Shown: piece by piece, positions 37,631 to 49,600 of the stretch
Position numbering within the stretch: the first letter of the stretch is position 1
How the letters are laid out: each line of letters starts with the position of its first letter
Assembly (NCBI RefSeq): GCF_022539315.1
Contig: NC_066326.1
Coordinates: 7,704,601-7,768,600, forward strand
Direction of reading: 5' to 3'
DNA: 64,000 nt
Source: Serinus canaria
Lineage: Eukaryota; Chordata; Aves; Passeriformes; Fringillidae
Program-made: the position numbers and the translations under genes
The notes under the pieces: model-generated
Told to the model about the DNA's origin: nothing
Database searches by the model: none
What the model saw: the letters and a program-made list of their open reading frames with translations, nothing else

Positions 37631-38013
37631 TGTAGGAGATCAGACAGCTCCAGAAGATGAGTTGGGTAGCACCACAGACCTCCTGCCTCTGGTACAGTGG
37701 AAACTGGGAGAGATAAACTCAAGGCAAGAACAAGAAGTGAAGATACCACGTGTGATTGCTGGTGCAAGAGCATGTTAACAAGGACTTGATAACTGGAAAG
37801 ATTATTTTGCTAAGGGAACAGGGGCAAGGGGCTCTGAGTTGAAAATTTTGTGAGGAAGTAAGAGAACTCTAAATTCTGGTGATTAGTGTAATAAACTGGC
37901 TTTGCTTGCATACAGCATGGTCTGTCTCTCTCAGTTGCTGCATCTCCTGGCTCAGGGGTTGGCCATGGGCTGCCCTTTGTCTCTGACAGGAGAAAATCCT
38001 GGTATAAGGCACA
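37631..38013 (+). repeat. 3' LTR of the endogenous retrovirus
   Basis: The LTR begins TGTAGGAGATCAGACAGC after the polypurine tract. AATAAA at 37890-37895 is the polyadenylation signal, and cleavage would fall near GCTTTGCTTGCA (about 37910). U5 would be the T/C-rich stretch CTGTCTCTCTCAGTTGC onward. The end is not certain: candidate CA ends lie near 37988 and 38013. I see no clear TATA box in U3. Without a 5' LTR, no divergence date or target-site duplication can be read. Confidence 0.75.
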
Positions 38014-41000
38014 GGTTCCATGGTTCCAGGAAAATACTCATGCTTCCTTCTCCAGCTCTGAGTGTAAATAGCTTTGCTAAGGCAACCTTGCTCACTCCTT
38101 CCAGCCCTGGCTTTCTAAGTCACACTCTTGTTTTCTGCTTTCTCAGGATTAAACTCATAATTGCTTCTTGGCCTTTTCAAGTTTTTTCCTTCTGGCACCT
38201 CCACCAAGCTAGGGTGAGGTCAGGGGGGTTAAACCAGTGGAATGCCCCAGGCTTTGCAAAAACATTTCTACTACTTCAAGCTTGATTATTTCCCAAAATT
38301 AGCTTCTAGCAGAGACCTTTTAGGAGAGATCCAGTGACTTGGTAAACAGCTTCTGCTGTTTCAGCTCTGTGAATGTTTTAAAAAGCTTAAGTGCTTATAT
38401 AATTTAGCTGAAGAAAGGTGATTTAGAATATTAAAATAAAAATAATGATGGCAAATTTCACAAACTGCTTTCAGAGTCCAGTTAGTAACTTTTTGTGATG
38501 AATATCTGCACAATTGAAACGAAGTAGCTGCTGTCTGCAGAGAAGTGAATGTTTGGACAATTGGTCTACTTTTGGAAAAACCACAGTACCTTTTATGAAG
38601 ATAGATGGAAAAATAGAGGAAGACTGTAATTTTTGGAAGAAAATCTAAATGGTAATTTTTGTTACTTTCATAATTTGAAATTGATAAGATATTCCATAGT
38701 ACTTCTTTCTTTGCAGAGAGAAAGATCTAAAATTTTATTAGCTACAACTTATGCTAAAAGCATTTCATTCAAGGAGGTCCTTATGGTTGGTATTGAGCAC
38801 TTAGACTAACAATCCTTACCTATTGTTAGTGCTAAATTACATTTTGTTTTGACAGTTGACCACTATGTCACTTTTCCAGAGACTATTTTCTTCTTGCAGT
38901 GAATGTGACATAAGGAGAATGGTTTATCTATGAATATTGTTCCTTGTAGATTTTTTGTTCTTACAAAGATGCTCTAATGGCTTCAAGATTCCTGGGAAGA
39001 GTGTCTTTTTTTCATTCACTTGAATTTTTTTCAGTGCAAAAGTTGTAAAGTATTGAAAGCATAGATTTTCCTTGATTAATGTAGCCTTTGAGATTCTCAG
39101 CTTCTTGGCAACCTGTCCCTGAAGATTCCTTTTCTTTCTTTCTTTTTTTTTTTTCCATCACCTTCTTTCTCTTCCCTCCAAGATACAGAAGAGTAAAAAG
39201 GTATCTACCTGCTAGGGAAAAATATGCTTGAGCATAGCAAGGGGAATTAGTCTTATTCCTAGCTTTAAAACTGAAGTTGTTCTTGAGGTACCTTTGTACA
39301 GACATAAGGCATAGTGGATCTGTGAAAACAATGTGACGTAACAGAAACTTGACTTAGTGTAGCAACAGTTGAGCCTCTGATTATGCACTCCTGATTCTGA
39401 ATTGTTGTCTATAGGTCTTTGCATTTAGAAAGTCTTTAAAAGAACCAGACTCCACTGATTCAAAACCATGCTGGTTTGCTTTAGATCAGGAAGCAAACCC
39501 AGTTATATGCTCTCTTTGCATTCAGAATAACATGAATGTCATGAAGTAGTGAAGACAGTGTGCATGGTCTTTTCTAATTGTCTTGAGCTTCCAAAAGATG
39601 CTTCAAGTTGTAGTTTCCCCTTTCTGTGCTTGACTCTAGGAATGCCCGTTGTTAAGTGGTGGTGGGTATGTGAAAATACTTGCAAAAAAATGTGTTATGT
39701 TTGATCTGTTTGTTTAAAAAGATGCAATAGTATTTAGTCTGTGAACTGTAGTTATGAACACTTCCATGTCAGGTGATTTCTGTGCAAGGCTGATGAGGAA
39801 AAGTGAGCACTTGGAAAGGTATTTCTTTCTAGTGAATTGCTAAGATAAATAGATACAGGCAGAGTGGTAAGAGTGGCAGGGCTTTAAGCTGGTTGTGCTC
39901 TTCTTTCTCACAGATTGCTATGCTCTGCTGCTGAGTAGGCAGTGAGCAGGTTGGGGACAGAGGGACCTGTGCTGCAATCCCAGTAGGAGTTCTCTGGAAT
40001 AAATATGGTCCTGCAGATCCTAGCAGTGGTGTGTGGGGATGGTTGGGCTGGAGGGCTGAACTAAAAGATAAAGTCTAAAGAAGGGAACTCTTTTGTCATG
40101 ATCCTGTTTAGTCTATGTGCAGAATGCAATTAGTAAAATTTTGGTCTTTAATGTGATTTGGTCTTAGGCTTTTAAAAGCTTGTGTCAGATATTTGTGGTT
40201 GGGTTTGATCTGCCCTATTACTGATTATGTAGGCTTTACCAATGACCATTAGAATAAGCAGTGCAACTGCAGAGGAAAAAGCCACAGGTTTTTGATGTTC
40301 AGTTTGTCATGCCTTTTTTCTCATTGTCTCAAAATCTTCCTTTTTTTGTTCTGAACATTTTAGGAACTGGGCTACATATCAATGACTCTTGATGCTGAAT
40401 GTGGGGGTTCTTAACTGCAGCTGTCCCTGGAGTACAGCTCACCAATGACATGAATAAATGAGGACACTTCTCTTGTCTGTGAGAAGCTTACAAAGCTGCT
40501 TGCACTCTCTGACAATTGATGCAGAATTGGTTGAGACTTAACAAACCTTAAGACAACATTTATTCATAACATTTTCCCACAGTTTTTCCTATTTCTTACC
40601 TGAGAGCATCTTTGCATGAATGCATGGGTTTTGAAGTATAAATAGCTCTGCTTAATGAAGAGCATTACACATATATATATATATTCTATATGTAACTGTG
40701 TGTGAGGGAGCTATAGTTTGGGTATAGTATAACTAACTCTAAAATTCAGAGGCTTTTATTTATCATAGTCATGACTGACAGTCTTTAAAAAAAAATATAC
40801 ATCTTTTTTTTTTAATAGTAGGGGTGATGTCATTGTGCTAAAACATGTCTTTTTTTTTTTTTTTTTCCACCTGTGCTGGAGCCAGATTTGTTTTGTCCAG
40901 CTATCCTCAGGTGATTCCATTTCCTGGTAGAACCTTATGAGGTGAAGACCCTCATTGGAAGAGAACATTTTGTGCGTTTTGTGTGCACAAATGTGTATTT

Positions 41001-42640
41001 AATTCATCTTAGGGTGTATGATAAGAATTCCTTAACACTTTCCTTTGTAAGGTTCCAGCATAGACAGCTACTTCTACAAGGATATAAAAGGGCATGAAAA
41101 ATGGTATTTGGAACTTCTCAAAACTAGTAGAAGAGTATGAAAAGTAGTAGGCTTTAGAGCAGGTTAAGCATGTCTTCTACTTGTATCTCAAGGTATTGCA
41201 GCTGTTGACCATCAAACAAGTTTCTTACGAAACAGCTCAAGGAAATCAAAAGAAATTGCCAGATCTGGTATGTAAAATATCAGCTCTGAAACAATGATCT
41301 GAATCACTGCCTTTTGCAAGCTTTGTAGATGATTGTTGTGGCTTATCAATAGGTTTTCTCTTGGCAGAGAATGTGGTGAACCCTCCTCTCTTGGTCCTGT
41401 TCCAGTGTTGGATAATAAGAACATAACTAATTCATCATCTCTCTACAGTTTGCCAGTAATCTGTTATTAATGCTTGTATTCAAGTAAATAGAACTAAGCC
41501 TGACAGATGTAAAAACTGTTGCATTCACATCCCAATGATGCAGTGAGGTGTAAAAAATTGACTAGGAACTGAAAAGTATAGCTTTTCATGAAACCTAATG
41601 ACAGTGTCTAACTTCCTGATGAAAACACATTTTTGTGAATGTCAGTGCACAGAGAATTGTTTAGACAGACTGCAATGATGATTGCTAAAGAAATATTGAA
41701 AGCAATAAAATATAAAATAACAATCTTCCATTGGTTTTGTTATAATTCAAATATGTTATCACTTGTGTAGTATCATTTCACATGAAGAGTCACATAGTGT
41801 GACAGCTGATCCTTGAAAAGGAAGTCATGGGAAAAAGGTTTTTTTCTAATATCTTGAAGACTTAATATGGATGTTGTCATGTGTTTTATGTCTAAAACCC
41901 AATATTATGAAAATTTGAGATGGAAGAATCTTTGAATTAAATTTTTTTCCTTGTGGGTGGTGTTTGAGGCTCCAGTTAATTTTCATTAGCAATTAAAAGA
42001 TCCATTTTTGAAGAGAATTGGTTTTAATCTTACTCAGTGGAAATACTTTGTTTAAGAGAGCATCTGGTTGTATCCTTTTTGCCTCTGCAAATCAAGCCAG
42101 CTGGAGGAGGCTGCTCTCTAATGGTATCCAATACAAAAGATTACTTTACTTTTCCAATTACTTTTTTGGAAAGAAAAGTTTTTATCCTTTTAAAATAATG
42201 GGTCACTATGTACATGAGTTAGTAAAACCCTTTGAGTTCTCTTGACATTGGAAATAAATTGCAAATCTTTGATCTCATTCATCTAAATTATACCTCTGCT
42301 AGGAAATCTCAATTAGAGGTTAGCAGGGTGCAGGCAGTAAGAGCTGTGCTCTTTAGGTTCTTACAACAGAAGGAAGCCTTGAGGGGGGCTGTGTGTGTGT
42401 GTGTGCACTCTGCCTAATCCCTGGCTCTCCTCAAGCCTGGAATGCAGGGCTGTGCAGAGCTGCATTGGGCATTTGGAGACAGGGCCACATCCTCTGAATG
42501 AGCTCAGGAGTTTGGCTCTTCTGGGGTGACTCGTAGTGCCCCATTATCTGCTGCTTTGACAAGAGGTGCTTGTCATGTTATTGGTGTCAGTATCTCCTTG
42601 AGGAGTCAGGGGCATTCTCACTCAAAACCAGAAAGCAAAC
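38014..42640. other. Gene-free unique DNA
   Basis: The sequence directly after the LTR (to about 38290) is slightly GC-richer and holds a 127-codon frame that starts in U5, which is not a gene. Further on there are CT-rich runs (39130-39180), T-runs near 40850-40866 and a short GT repeat at 42391-42405. No gene or recognised repeat family. Confidence 0.55.
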
Positions 42641-42766
42641 TCCAGGTACAAATGATTGCTCAGAGCAGAAAAAATCTGCCCTGAATTTACAATGTTTGTA
42701 AATTCCAGGTACAAATGATTGCTCAGAGCAGAAAAAATCTGCCCTGAATTTACAATGTTTGTAATA
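42641..42766. repeat. 63-bp tandem duplication, two copies
   Basis: A unit beginning TCCAGGTACAAATGATTGCT occurs at 42641-42703 and again at 42704-42766. The copies are identical except at the junction end. Such identity points to a recent event or an assembly artefact. The unit contains an internal near-palindrome (TGCTCAGAGCA). A 61-codon minus frame crosses both copies and repeats itself, with no sign of being a gene. Confidence 0.95.
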
Positions 42767-45700
42767 ATGTGTTCACTAGCTGTTTGTAAAATCTTCACAA
42801 ATCCCAAGTCTTTACTGCCTTAGCTCCACACACCCTGTCCTTTCTGAATGAATTAGGTTGTCTTTAAAGCAAATGAAAATTTTACATTCTTAATTTGCCT
42901 GTTCTACTATAGAAAATGAATTATTTACATGATCAGCAAAAAATGCTTTAGGATACAACTTTGACACTATTTTTCTTTTTTATTTTAAAACCTTAATTCA
43001 GTGTTGCTTTTAAAACCTTAATTCAGTTTTGGTTTATGGTGTCATGGGAGGGAAACAAAAATGAACTTTGAAAGAATTGAATTTTATTTTCTGTTAAGAG
43101 GTTAAAATAATGTACCTGTAGATTTTGTTGTAACAGTATTTATCAGACTAGAGTCAATTTAAGCTTCTGCTCTGTTACATCTGTGGAGAGACAGATGGCT
43201 GAAAAGAATATAAAGAATGTAGTATATTTCCAGTTCTTTCTGTTTTCAGTGAAAGAGCTCTTTGGGTCCCTTGGCTGCCTGAATACAGATGCAGAAAACA
43301 AGAAGCAATAGTGCAAGAAAAGGAATTTGTTTATGAAATTTCATCCACTGAAACACACAAAAATTCTCCATCCTCTCCACTCCTTCAAAACCAAATTACT
43401 GAAAGCTAGATAACAAGAAAATCCTAAAAATTCATTTTTTAACTGAGTTTTTACATTCGTCATGTTGTGTGCTCTTGGACAAACTGGGCTGACTTTTTTT
43501 TAAATGTTAAACTTTTATAAGTGACCATGCACAGTACTTTGTTCTGTCACTTTGAATTTCTGTTCATATCTCCAGTTCAGTGAGCTTTTTCCAGTGGTAT
43601 CAAACATGACTCAGTATTGGGAAATGCTATCAGAATATTAAATTTGAGATGCTTTGTTTAATTTTCAAGTTTCATTTAATGATAGGACACATCCCTCCAA
43701 TATGCATAATTAATGAAACACCTTAAGCCCAGTCCATCTGAGTGCTGCTGGCTATCAGCTGGTAGCAGAGGGTTCATCATATATACCAAGCCCTTTTTTT
43801 GCTCCACTGTTTAAAAACCAAAACCTTTTCTCAATCTCATAATAGAGGCTTAGTATAGGTTTTGTATATGTTCATATTGAAAGACACCAACAAACCAACA
43901 ACCACAAGAAACTGTCTTCTGGTGGTAAGGTCAGAGGTGATTGCTGTCACACAAAGGAGGAGCTTGACTACTTCTGCAGGGAGACACAAGTAGAACTGGC
44001 TTAATGAAAGGACAGATTCTGCCTCTAAAAAGGCGGTGAAGGAGACTTGCTGAGGCTTCAGGATCTAAAAAAAGGTTTTTAAACATTAGACATGGTGGCA
44101 GAGTAAACAGCCAGGTGATGGGAAGCTGTAGAAAATAAAAGAGGGATACTCGGAAACAAGAGATGTTTAGGAATGTGAAGGAGGTTTTAGACTAAAGGGA
44201 TGTATGGAAATCTCCAGAAGAAATGCATTTGATATAGGAGATATGGTAAAATATGGAGTGCAGGGATGATGAGATAGTATTTCTAATAAGCAGCTTGCAC
44301 TTGCATTCATCGCTGCATTTCAACCATTGAGAAATCCAAACTTTATTTAAGGAAAAATAATTTTCAGAAATATCCCTTTATATAGTTAATAGCCTGTCTG
44401 GTCAGTGAGCTGCCAAATATATGCTGAGGCTAGTATTCCCACTGTGATTTCTTTTTCCATAATGGAAAGAGCAGGAATGGCTTTCATAAAGACTATTTGT
44501 CATCTTTTAAAGGATGTATTGGATTTTTTATTTTTTTTTTTCATTCTAAAAGCATGGCCTTTGGCATTCACAACATGCATTTTTCATAAATGCAATTCCT
44601 TGGCAGAGTGACCTATTCTGATGTTTGTAAGAAGGAGGATTGTATCAGGCAAAGAACTTTAGGTAGTTGAATGCAGGATACTATAGAGCTTTCATAATGC
44701 AGAGAAAGTGTTTCCTAGACAAAGGAAAATAAAAATCATCACATTGTTAAAAAGTTTTAATGAAAATATTTTACTTTGAAAACTTAAGTTATATTTGATC
44801 TGTTATAATTTTGTGCATTTTCCTACATTCTGGCTTGAATTATCATTAAAATTTTAGTTCAAAGATACAATTCCTAATGAAGCCTGCTCACATAGTTGCT
44901 GGAAAATTATGTTGGAATTGTTGGAAAAATGAAGTTTCCGTAACTCTGGTAATCTACTAAAGATAAAATGAATTAGAGTAGAACCACAATTCTTTTTCTG
45001 TTTCCCTTTCCCTCAAAAAAAACCCCAATCCCAAACAACCAACCCTAAAATTTACCCATCCTATTGCTTTAAGGTATTATTTATAGATAAACCTTTTGGT
45101 GTTAGAATAAGAAATAAGAATTGTTAGATTTCAGTTTAGCAGAAAATAGTGCTGACCACCTCTCCTGTTGGCCTTGGTACAATTCTTACAATTCTTATTT
45201 GGTGTGAAAGGAAGGAATCTGAAAAATGAACAATAACTGCCAGCAGTATGAAAAAGTGTATTTCAAATTACTCTATTAAAGCTGTTTAGCTCACTAGCTT
45301 GGATAATGATTGATAGCTTAGATATCTTAGATATTGAATAATTGCCCAATTTCTGTTAGCGTAGTTGAAAAGTTGTAAATCTTTTTGCCTTCTCAAAAAT
45401 ATCCAATGCCTTCTAAAAATCACATTTGCAACAGTTTTTAAATGGCATTCTTAAATCCCCAACTGTTATCAGCAGCAGTAAGACTTTAGTGGCTATTGAC
45501 TACTGAAACTGTATTTGACTTCGGTATTAAATATTCTGCTTTCCAAGGACATTTATGGAGTAAAAAGAATTCTCTGCCTACTTCCCTCCCATAATTAATA
45601 ATTTTGTCATGTGCCCTCTCTGTGCCTCTTCTGTAACCATGGCTCACCTTAATACCAGTGTTTGACATTAGAAGCCTCTCCAGAGAGAAAGAAAATCATT

Positions 45701-46319
45701 CAGAAATGAGCTGGATAAAGGTTATTAAACCAACACTTAAGATTCTAGTCCTGCACATTTTCCTTTGCCCCTAATTACATGCCAAGAACAGCAATGTAGA
45801 ATTTTCAGTATATACATGTGCTGAATATATCTTTATCAGTGGAAAAGTGCCTACAGGGAACTGAAAGTTTACTCCCAGCAGTCACATATATTGCTTATAT
45901 ACATTTGGAATGCTGTTTTTTTCAATAATGGGGAGGAAATACTGGGGTTGAGTGTCCTAAAATTACACATTGAAGTACATATGTAATAGGATTCTTTTCT
46001 TACCCCTTGTTGTATGGGTCGGGTTTTTAGCTGATGTTGTTTTATTGACTGCACTGTTACTCTTTCCATAAGTAAAGGCAAATTGCACACGAAAGTTTGG
46101 AACATTGAATTGATGCTATGTAAATACATCCCTGCTTGCAAACTTGTCACCTCCTGGAAAGCTCCAGGTCTAACCTGAATATCAATAGCCTCAAGACATG
46201 GAACAGTGTATTAATTTTCTAAATAACTTTGAAATGTAGGCAAAAACCCACTTACCTTAAGTTTTTCTGTTTCTAAAGCTTCTAAAATCCATGTAGACTG
46301 GGAAAAAGTTAATTTTTAA
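42767..46319. other. Gene-free unique DNA
   Basis: Besides the 25-bp duplication listed separately, a C/A-rich stretch lies near 45015-45050 and T-runs near 44524-44540. No gene, RNA gene or interspersed repeat is recognised. Confidence 0.55.
42983..43027. repeat. 25-bp tandem duplication
   Basis: TTTTAAAACCTTAATTCAGT is repeated after 25 bases, separated by GTTGC. It lies about 200 bp downstream of the 63-bp duplication and is apparently independent. Confidence 0.85.
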
Positions 46320-46600
46320 TCACCAGAGCGTAGCATGCTCTGTTACATTGCCTTTACAGGTAGCAGGCAGGGGCAGCTGCAAAGCAGTGATAATTTGCAG
46401 TGTGGCTGTTCCAGCTTGCAGTGCGTGACCCTGACAAGGTCGGGTCCTTTCAATTAGCAGGATGAGGCAGTGAGTTCCCCTGCCATTATGTTCTTCTTGC
46501 CAGGGTCTGCTGCTGATGTACAGAGTATTGCATAGGTTGACCATGAAATCTAATTCCTTCAATAACAATTTAACACAAGCTTCCTTTCCTAATTTATAAA
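46320..46600. other. Candidate conserved non-coding block
   Basis: Balanced composition, several CpG sites (agagcgtagc near 46325, gtgcgtgacc near 46422, ggtcgggtcc near 46438) and homeodomain-like words (TTCAATTAGCAGG near 46448, GTGATAATTTGCAG near 46387) set it apart from AT-rich flanks. An 82-codon minus frame overlaps without recognisable product. A conserved enhancer is my inference. Confidence 0.25.
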
Positions 46601-49600
46601 ACTATTGGAGTCTTTTCTAACCAATATTTTCAACCTTGAGCATGTCAGTTGAATGATTTGAGACTATAGAAGGTCTCTAGATCTTTTTTTTTTTTTTTTG
46701 GCTTTTTCAGTGAAGTTTGCCTAATACTGAATGAAGTTATTTTGCCCTCATGAGGGCAGTTCCGCTTAGCTGAGCAAAGGTGCAATTTTTGATATTTAGT
46801 GCTTACTGAAAAAAAATTTAAGTAATTGTAGCATTTATAAAAGCTTTAGAATTCCCAATCTGATTAGACTGCTGCTGCTCATTAATAATAATAAGGCAGC
46901 ACCACAAAGGCATGTTTTAGCCAAAATGAGAATTTCCTAAATTGAGAACTTTTAATAGAGTCTTTTCAAGAAACAGAAAAGGCAGTGCTAGAAAAAAGGT
47001 TGTGAATTATGAAAATCTGGAAATTCTATTTTATCCATAGGCATGGTTTATAAAATAGCATTTTATAAATAAATTTAGCTTATTTCTCAGTTCTTCAAAT
47101 TCAGATTTTTTTGACAATAAAAAATCCCTGATCTGGTTAGAAAAGTCAAAACAAGAGACAGATGTTGTAGAATTATGCTGGATGTGTATGTAATGCTAGT
47201 TTTTGTTTTGTTCATGGTTCAGTTTTCAATTAAATACCCACTAAAAAAGGTAGTTAAACTGGGCAGGAACAATTATCAGGGGTCATGTCTTTAATGATTG
47301 TTTTCCCACTTTAACATCTATGAATTAAAATTTTGTCTTCTTAACAAAATAGACAGATTTTTTTATGTCCAAGTTTTCCTCTTTCTTTGTTTCAAGAATC
47401 TCCATTTGTTTTGGTTTTCTAAGCACATTATAGTCCTAATTTGTAAACCAAATAATTTTGTTTATTTTGAAACACTTTCCCCAAGTGTAGTTTCGATGTT
47501 GTGGCCCTTGTGTCATTATTGATGTTCAGGGCAATGGAAATGGGGCAGCATTTCTGCTGCTCCTTGGCTCTTAAAATTCATGTCATTTGCTTAAAAATTA
47601 ACTTTCATGGTGCATAAGCATTGAGGGCATCTGTTGAAAAACTTCTTGACGTTATTTTTAGATATTCTTCATTTCAATATGTGTTGCTTTTAATATTCTA
47701 CTTCTTGGTGAAATGATGAGGAAAGCTACACTGTAGTGTTATCACTATTGATACCTTAGGAGTGTTTATGCTCAATTAAAATATGCAAAATTGAGAAATA
47801 AATTTTGATTAAAAACTCATTTTACTTAGCTGATGTGAAGTTTGATAAAGGTTTTGAATCTCTGAACTAGCATTCATTTTAGTGCACCAGCATCTGTGCT
47901 GTGTTCCAGATTTCTTTCTGATATTGCCTTCAAAATGAGCATCGTGTCTCCTTATAGTTCTCTGCTGGATATTTTCTGGTTTGCCAGAAGGCATTTAATT
48001 ACAAACTAAGCTTATGCTAGTATTTGATTCAAACTGAAAAATGTTATTCTGATTTTTGGATCTAATCCTTTGTGATGTTTTTACTTATATAGATTGTAAT
48101 GTGCCTGTTTTAGTAATTTAAAAATGTTTAGATACTTTACATTTCCTTTCAGGGTTGTCTGTTAAATTTTTCATGTGATGCAGTCTGAATTCCTCACTCC
48201 TACTGGTGTGGCTTCTTCCTTGTTCACACACAGGTTGTGTGCAAATATTTGTGGTTTTATACTTGCAAGTATTTCCCTATGTACCTGGCTCTCTGTCTTC
48301 TATCTTGAAAAGTAATTAGGGAACATGCAGTTATCAATATGTACAAAAAAATTTTAATAATTCAAGAGTCCTGACTGCCGCTGCTTTGTCAGAATCTGTT
48401 GTTCTGTTGTAAAATGAATAAGCAGATTTAATTAGGGGAGTTGGAAGGAGTATTACTTGAGAGAAAGAAGCATTCTGGTGCATGATTGATGCTAATTCAG
48501 GTATTTTAGGTACAACTGTTGTCCAAATGATTTCTGCCTTGACACCTGGAGGTTGCACTGTTTGTGTGTTCAGGGAAGGAACTGTAGGGTCCCTGTTTAT
48601 CTGCAGCTGGCCAGGGGGTTGCAGCCATTCATTTCCTGGTGATGGTTTTATTATCTGCTTGTTTGTAAGTTTTACTGTTCCAATCTTGTCCCATCCTCTG
48701 TTTGAGGTGGAACTGCCAACAGGCAGTCAAAGCACGAGTCATGTCATGGCCCACTGGGCTTACCTGGTTCTCAAGCCTCAGTAAGGGCTTTAAGTTCTTC
48801 TCTTGATACTTAGTCTGGAATTCAGTTATTAAGAGTCTGACTTTTATCTTAAATCTCTCTGAAATGAGATTTGTTGGAAAACATGCACAGCTTGAACTTC
48901 AGTCAAAAGTCTGCATTTAGGGAACACATTCCCTTTCATGGTCACCCACAGAGCAAACATTTAGAAATGCCTTGCAGACAATTGATTTGCTTAATCCTTT
49001 ATCAACTCATGTTTTGGATCTCAGTTTTTAAGAAATAATTTTGTAACACGTTTTTTGTGATAATTGCATTATTGATACCTGCAGAAATAAGTATTCTATT
49101 TCTTGTGCTATCCCAGGCTTTTTTCTGACTGGAGTTAATTCACTGTGTGTTATATCCCTTCCATAGAAAGTCAGTGCCATATTTGCTTTCATCATGGGAA
49201 TTATGGCATACAGGAGTGAATCAGTTCTACATTTGACCAGTAACTCAGTAACCAGCACTGAAATGCTTTCCTAAATAAAATCCTGACCTTTAAAAAGTCT
49301 CATCAAATGTGATGTGTTTTGTGCACTGTGTGTCTCCCCTCCAAGCATGGCAATAGGAATAGATATTCTGATAGATATTCTGGGCAAGGTACAGATCAGA
49401 TTGATTTACTTGGTGTACAGTTGCTTTGAACCTGTTTGTGATAGAGACTTGTGGTACTAATGAAGGTCTTTTCTCTTGGAATATTTTCACTCCCTTAATC
49501 CTCATTTTTCTTTCTGGCTTTTTTCCTTTTTTTTTCTTTTGGTTTGTTTTTTGTCTTTTTTTAATGGAACTGTTGCACCATCTTATTTCACAATAAACTC

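Larger units (their letters stand above)
35345..38013 (+). mobile_element. 5'-truncated endogenous retrovirus
   Basis: The element holds, in order, the C-terminal half of integrase, an env gene overlapping the pol end, a purine-rich tract and a 3' LTR. No gag, protease, reverse transcriptase, RNase H or 5' LTR is visible upstream, so roughly two thirds of a provirus is missing. The integrase reads as class II (alpha/beta-retrovirus-like). The env transmembrane part resembles the alpha/gamma type with an LQNR immunosuppressive-like region. All genes carry stop codons or frameshifts and none can encode a full protein. Exact 5' and 3' limits are uncertain. The 3' end is placed at a CACA about 380 bp after the LTR start. 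Confidence 0.92.

Noticed and set aside
37578..37778. 66-codon frame spanning the polypurine tract and LTR start
   Set aside because: It lies across non-coding retroviral control sequence after the env stop.
37902..38285. 127-codon frame after the retroviral LTR
   Set aside because: It starts inside LTR U5 and runs into flanking DNA. The product is not recognisable and would be a read-through artefact.
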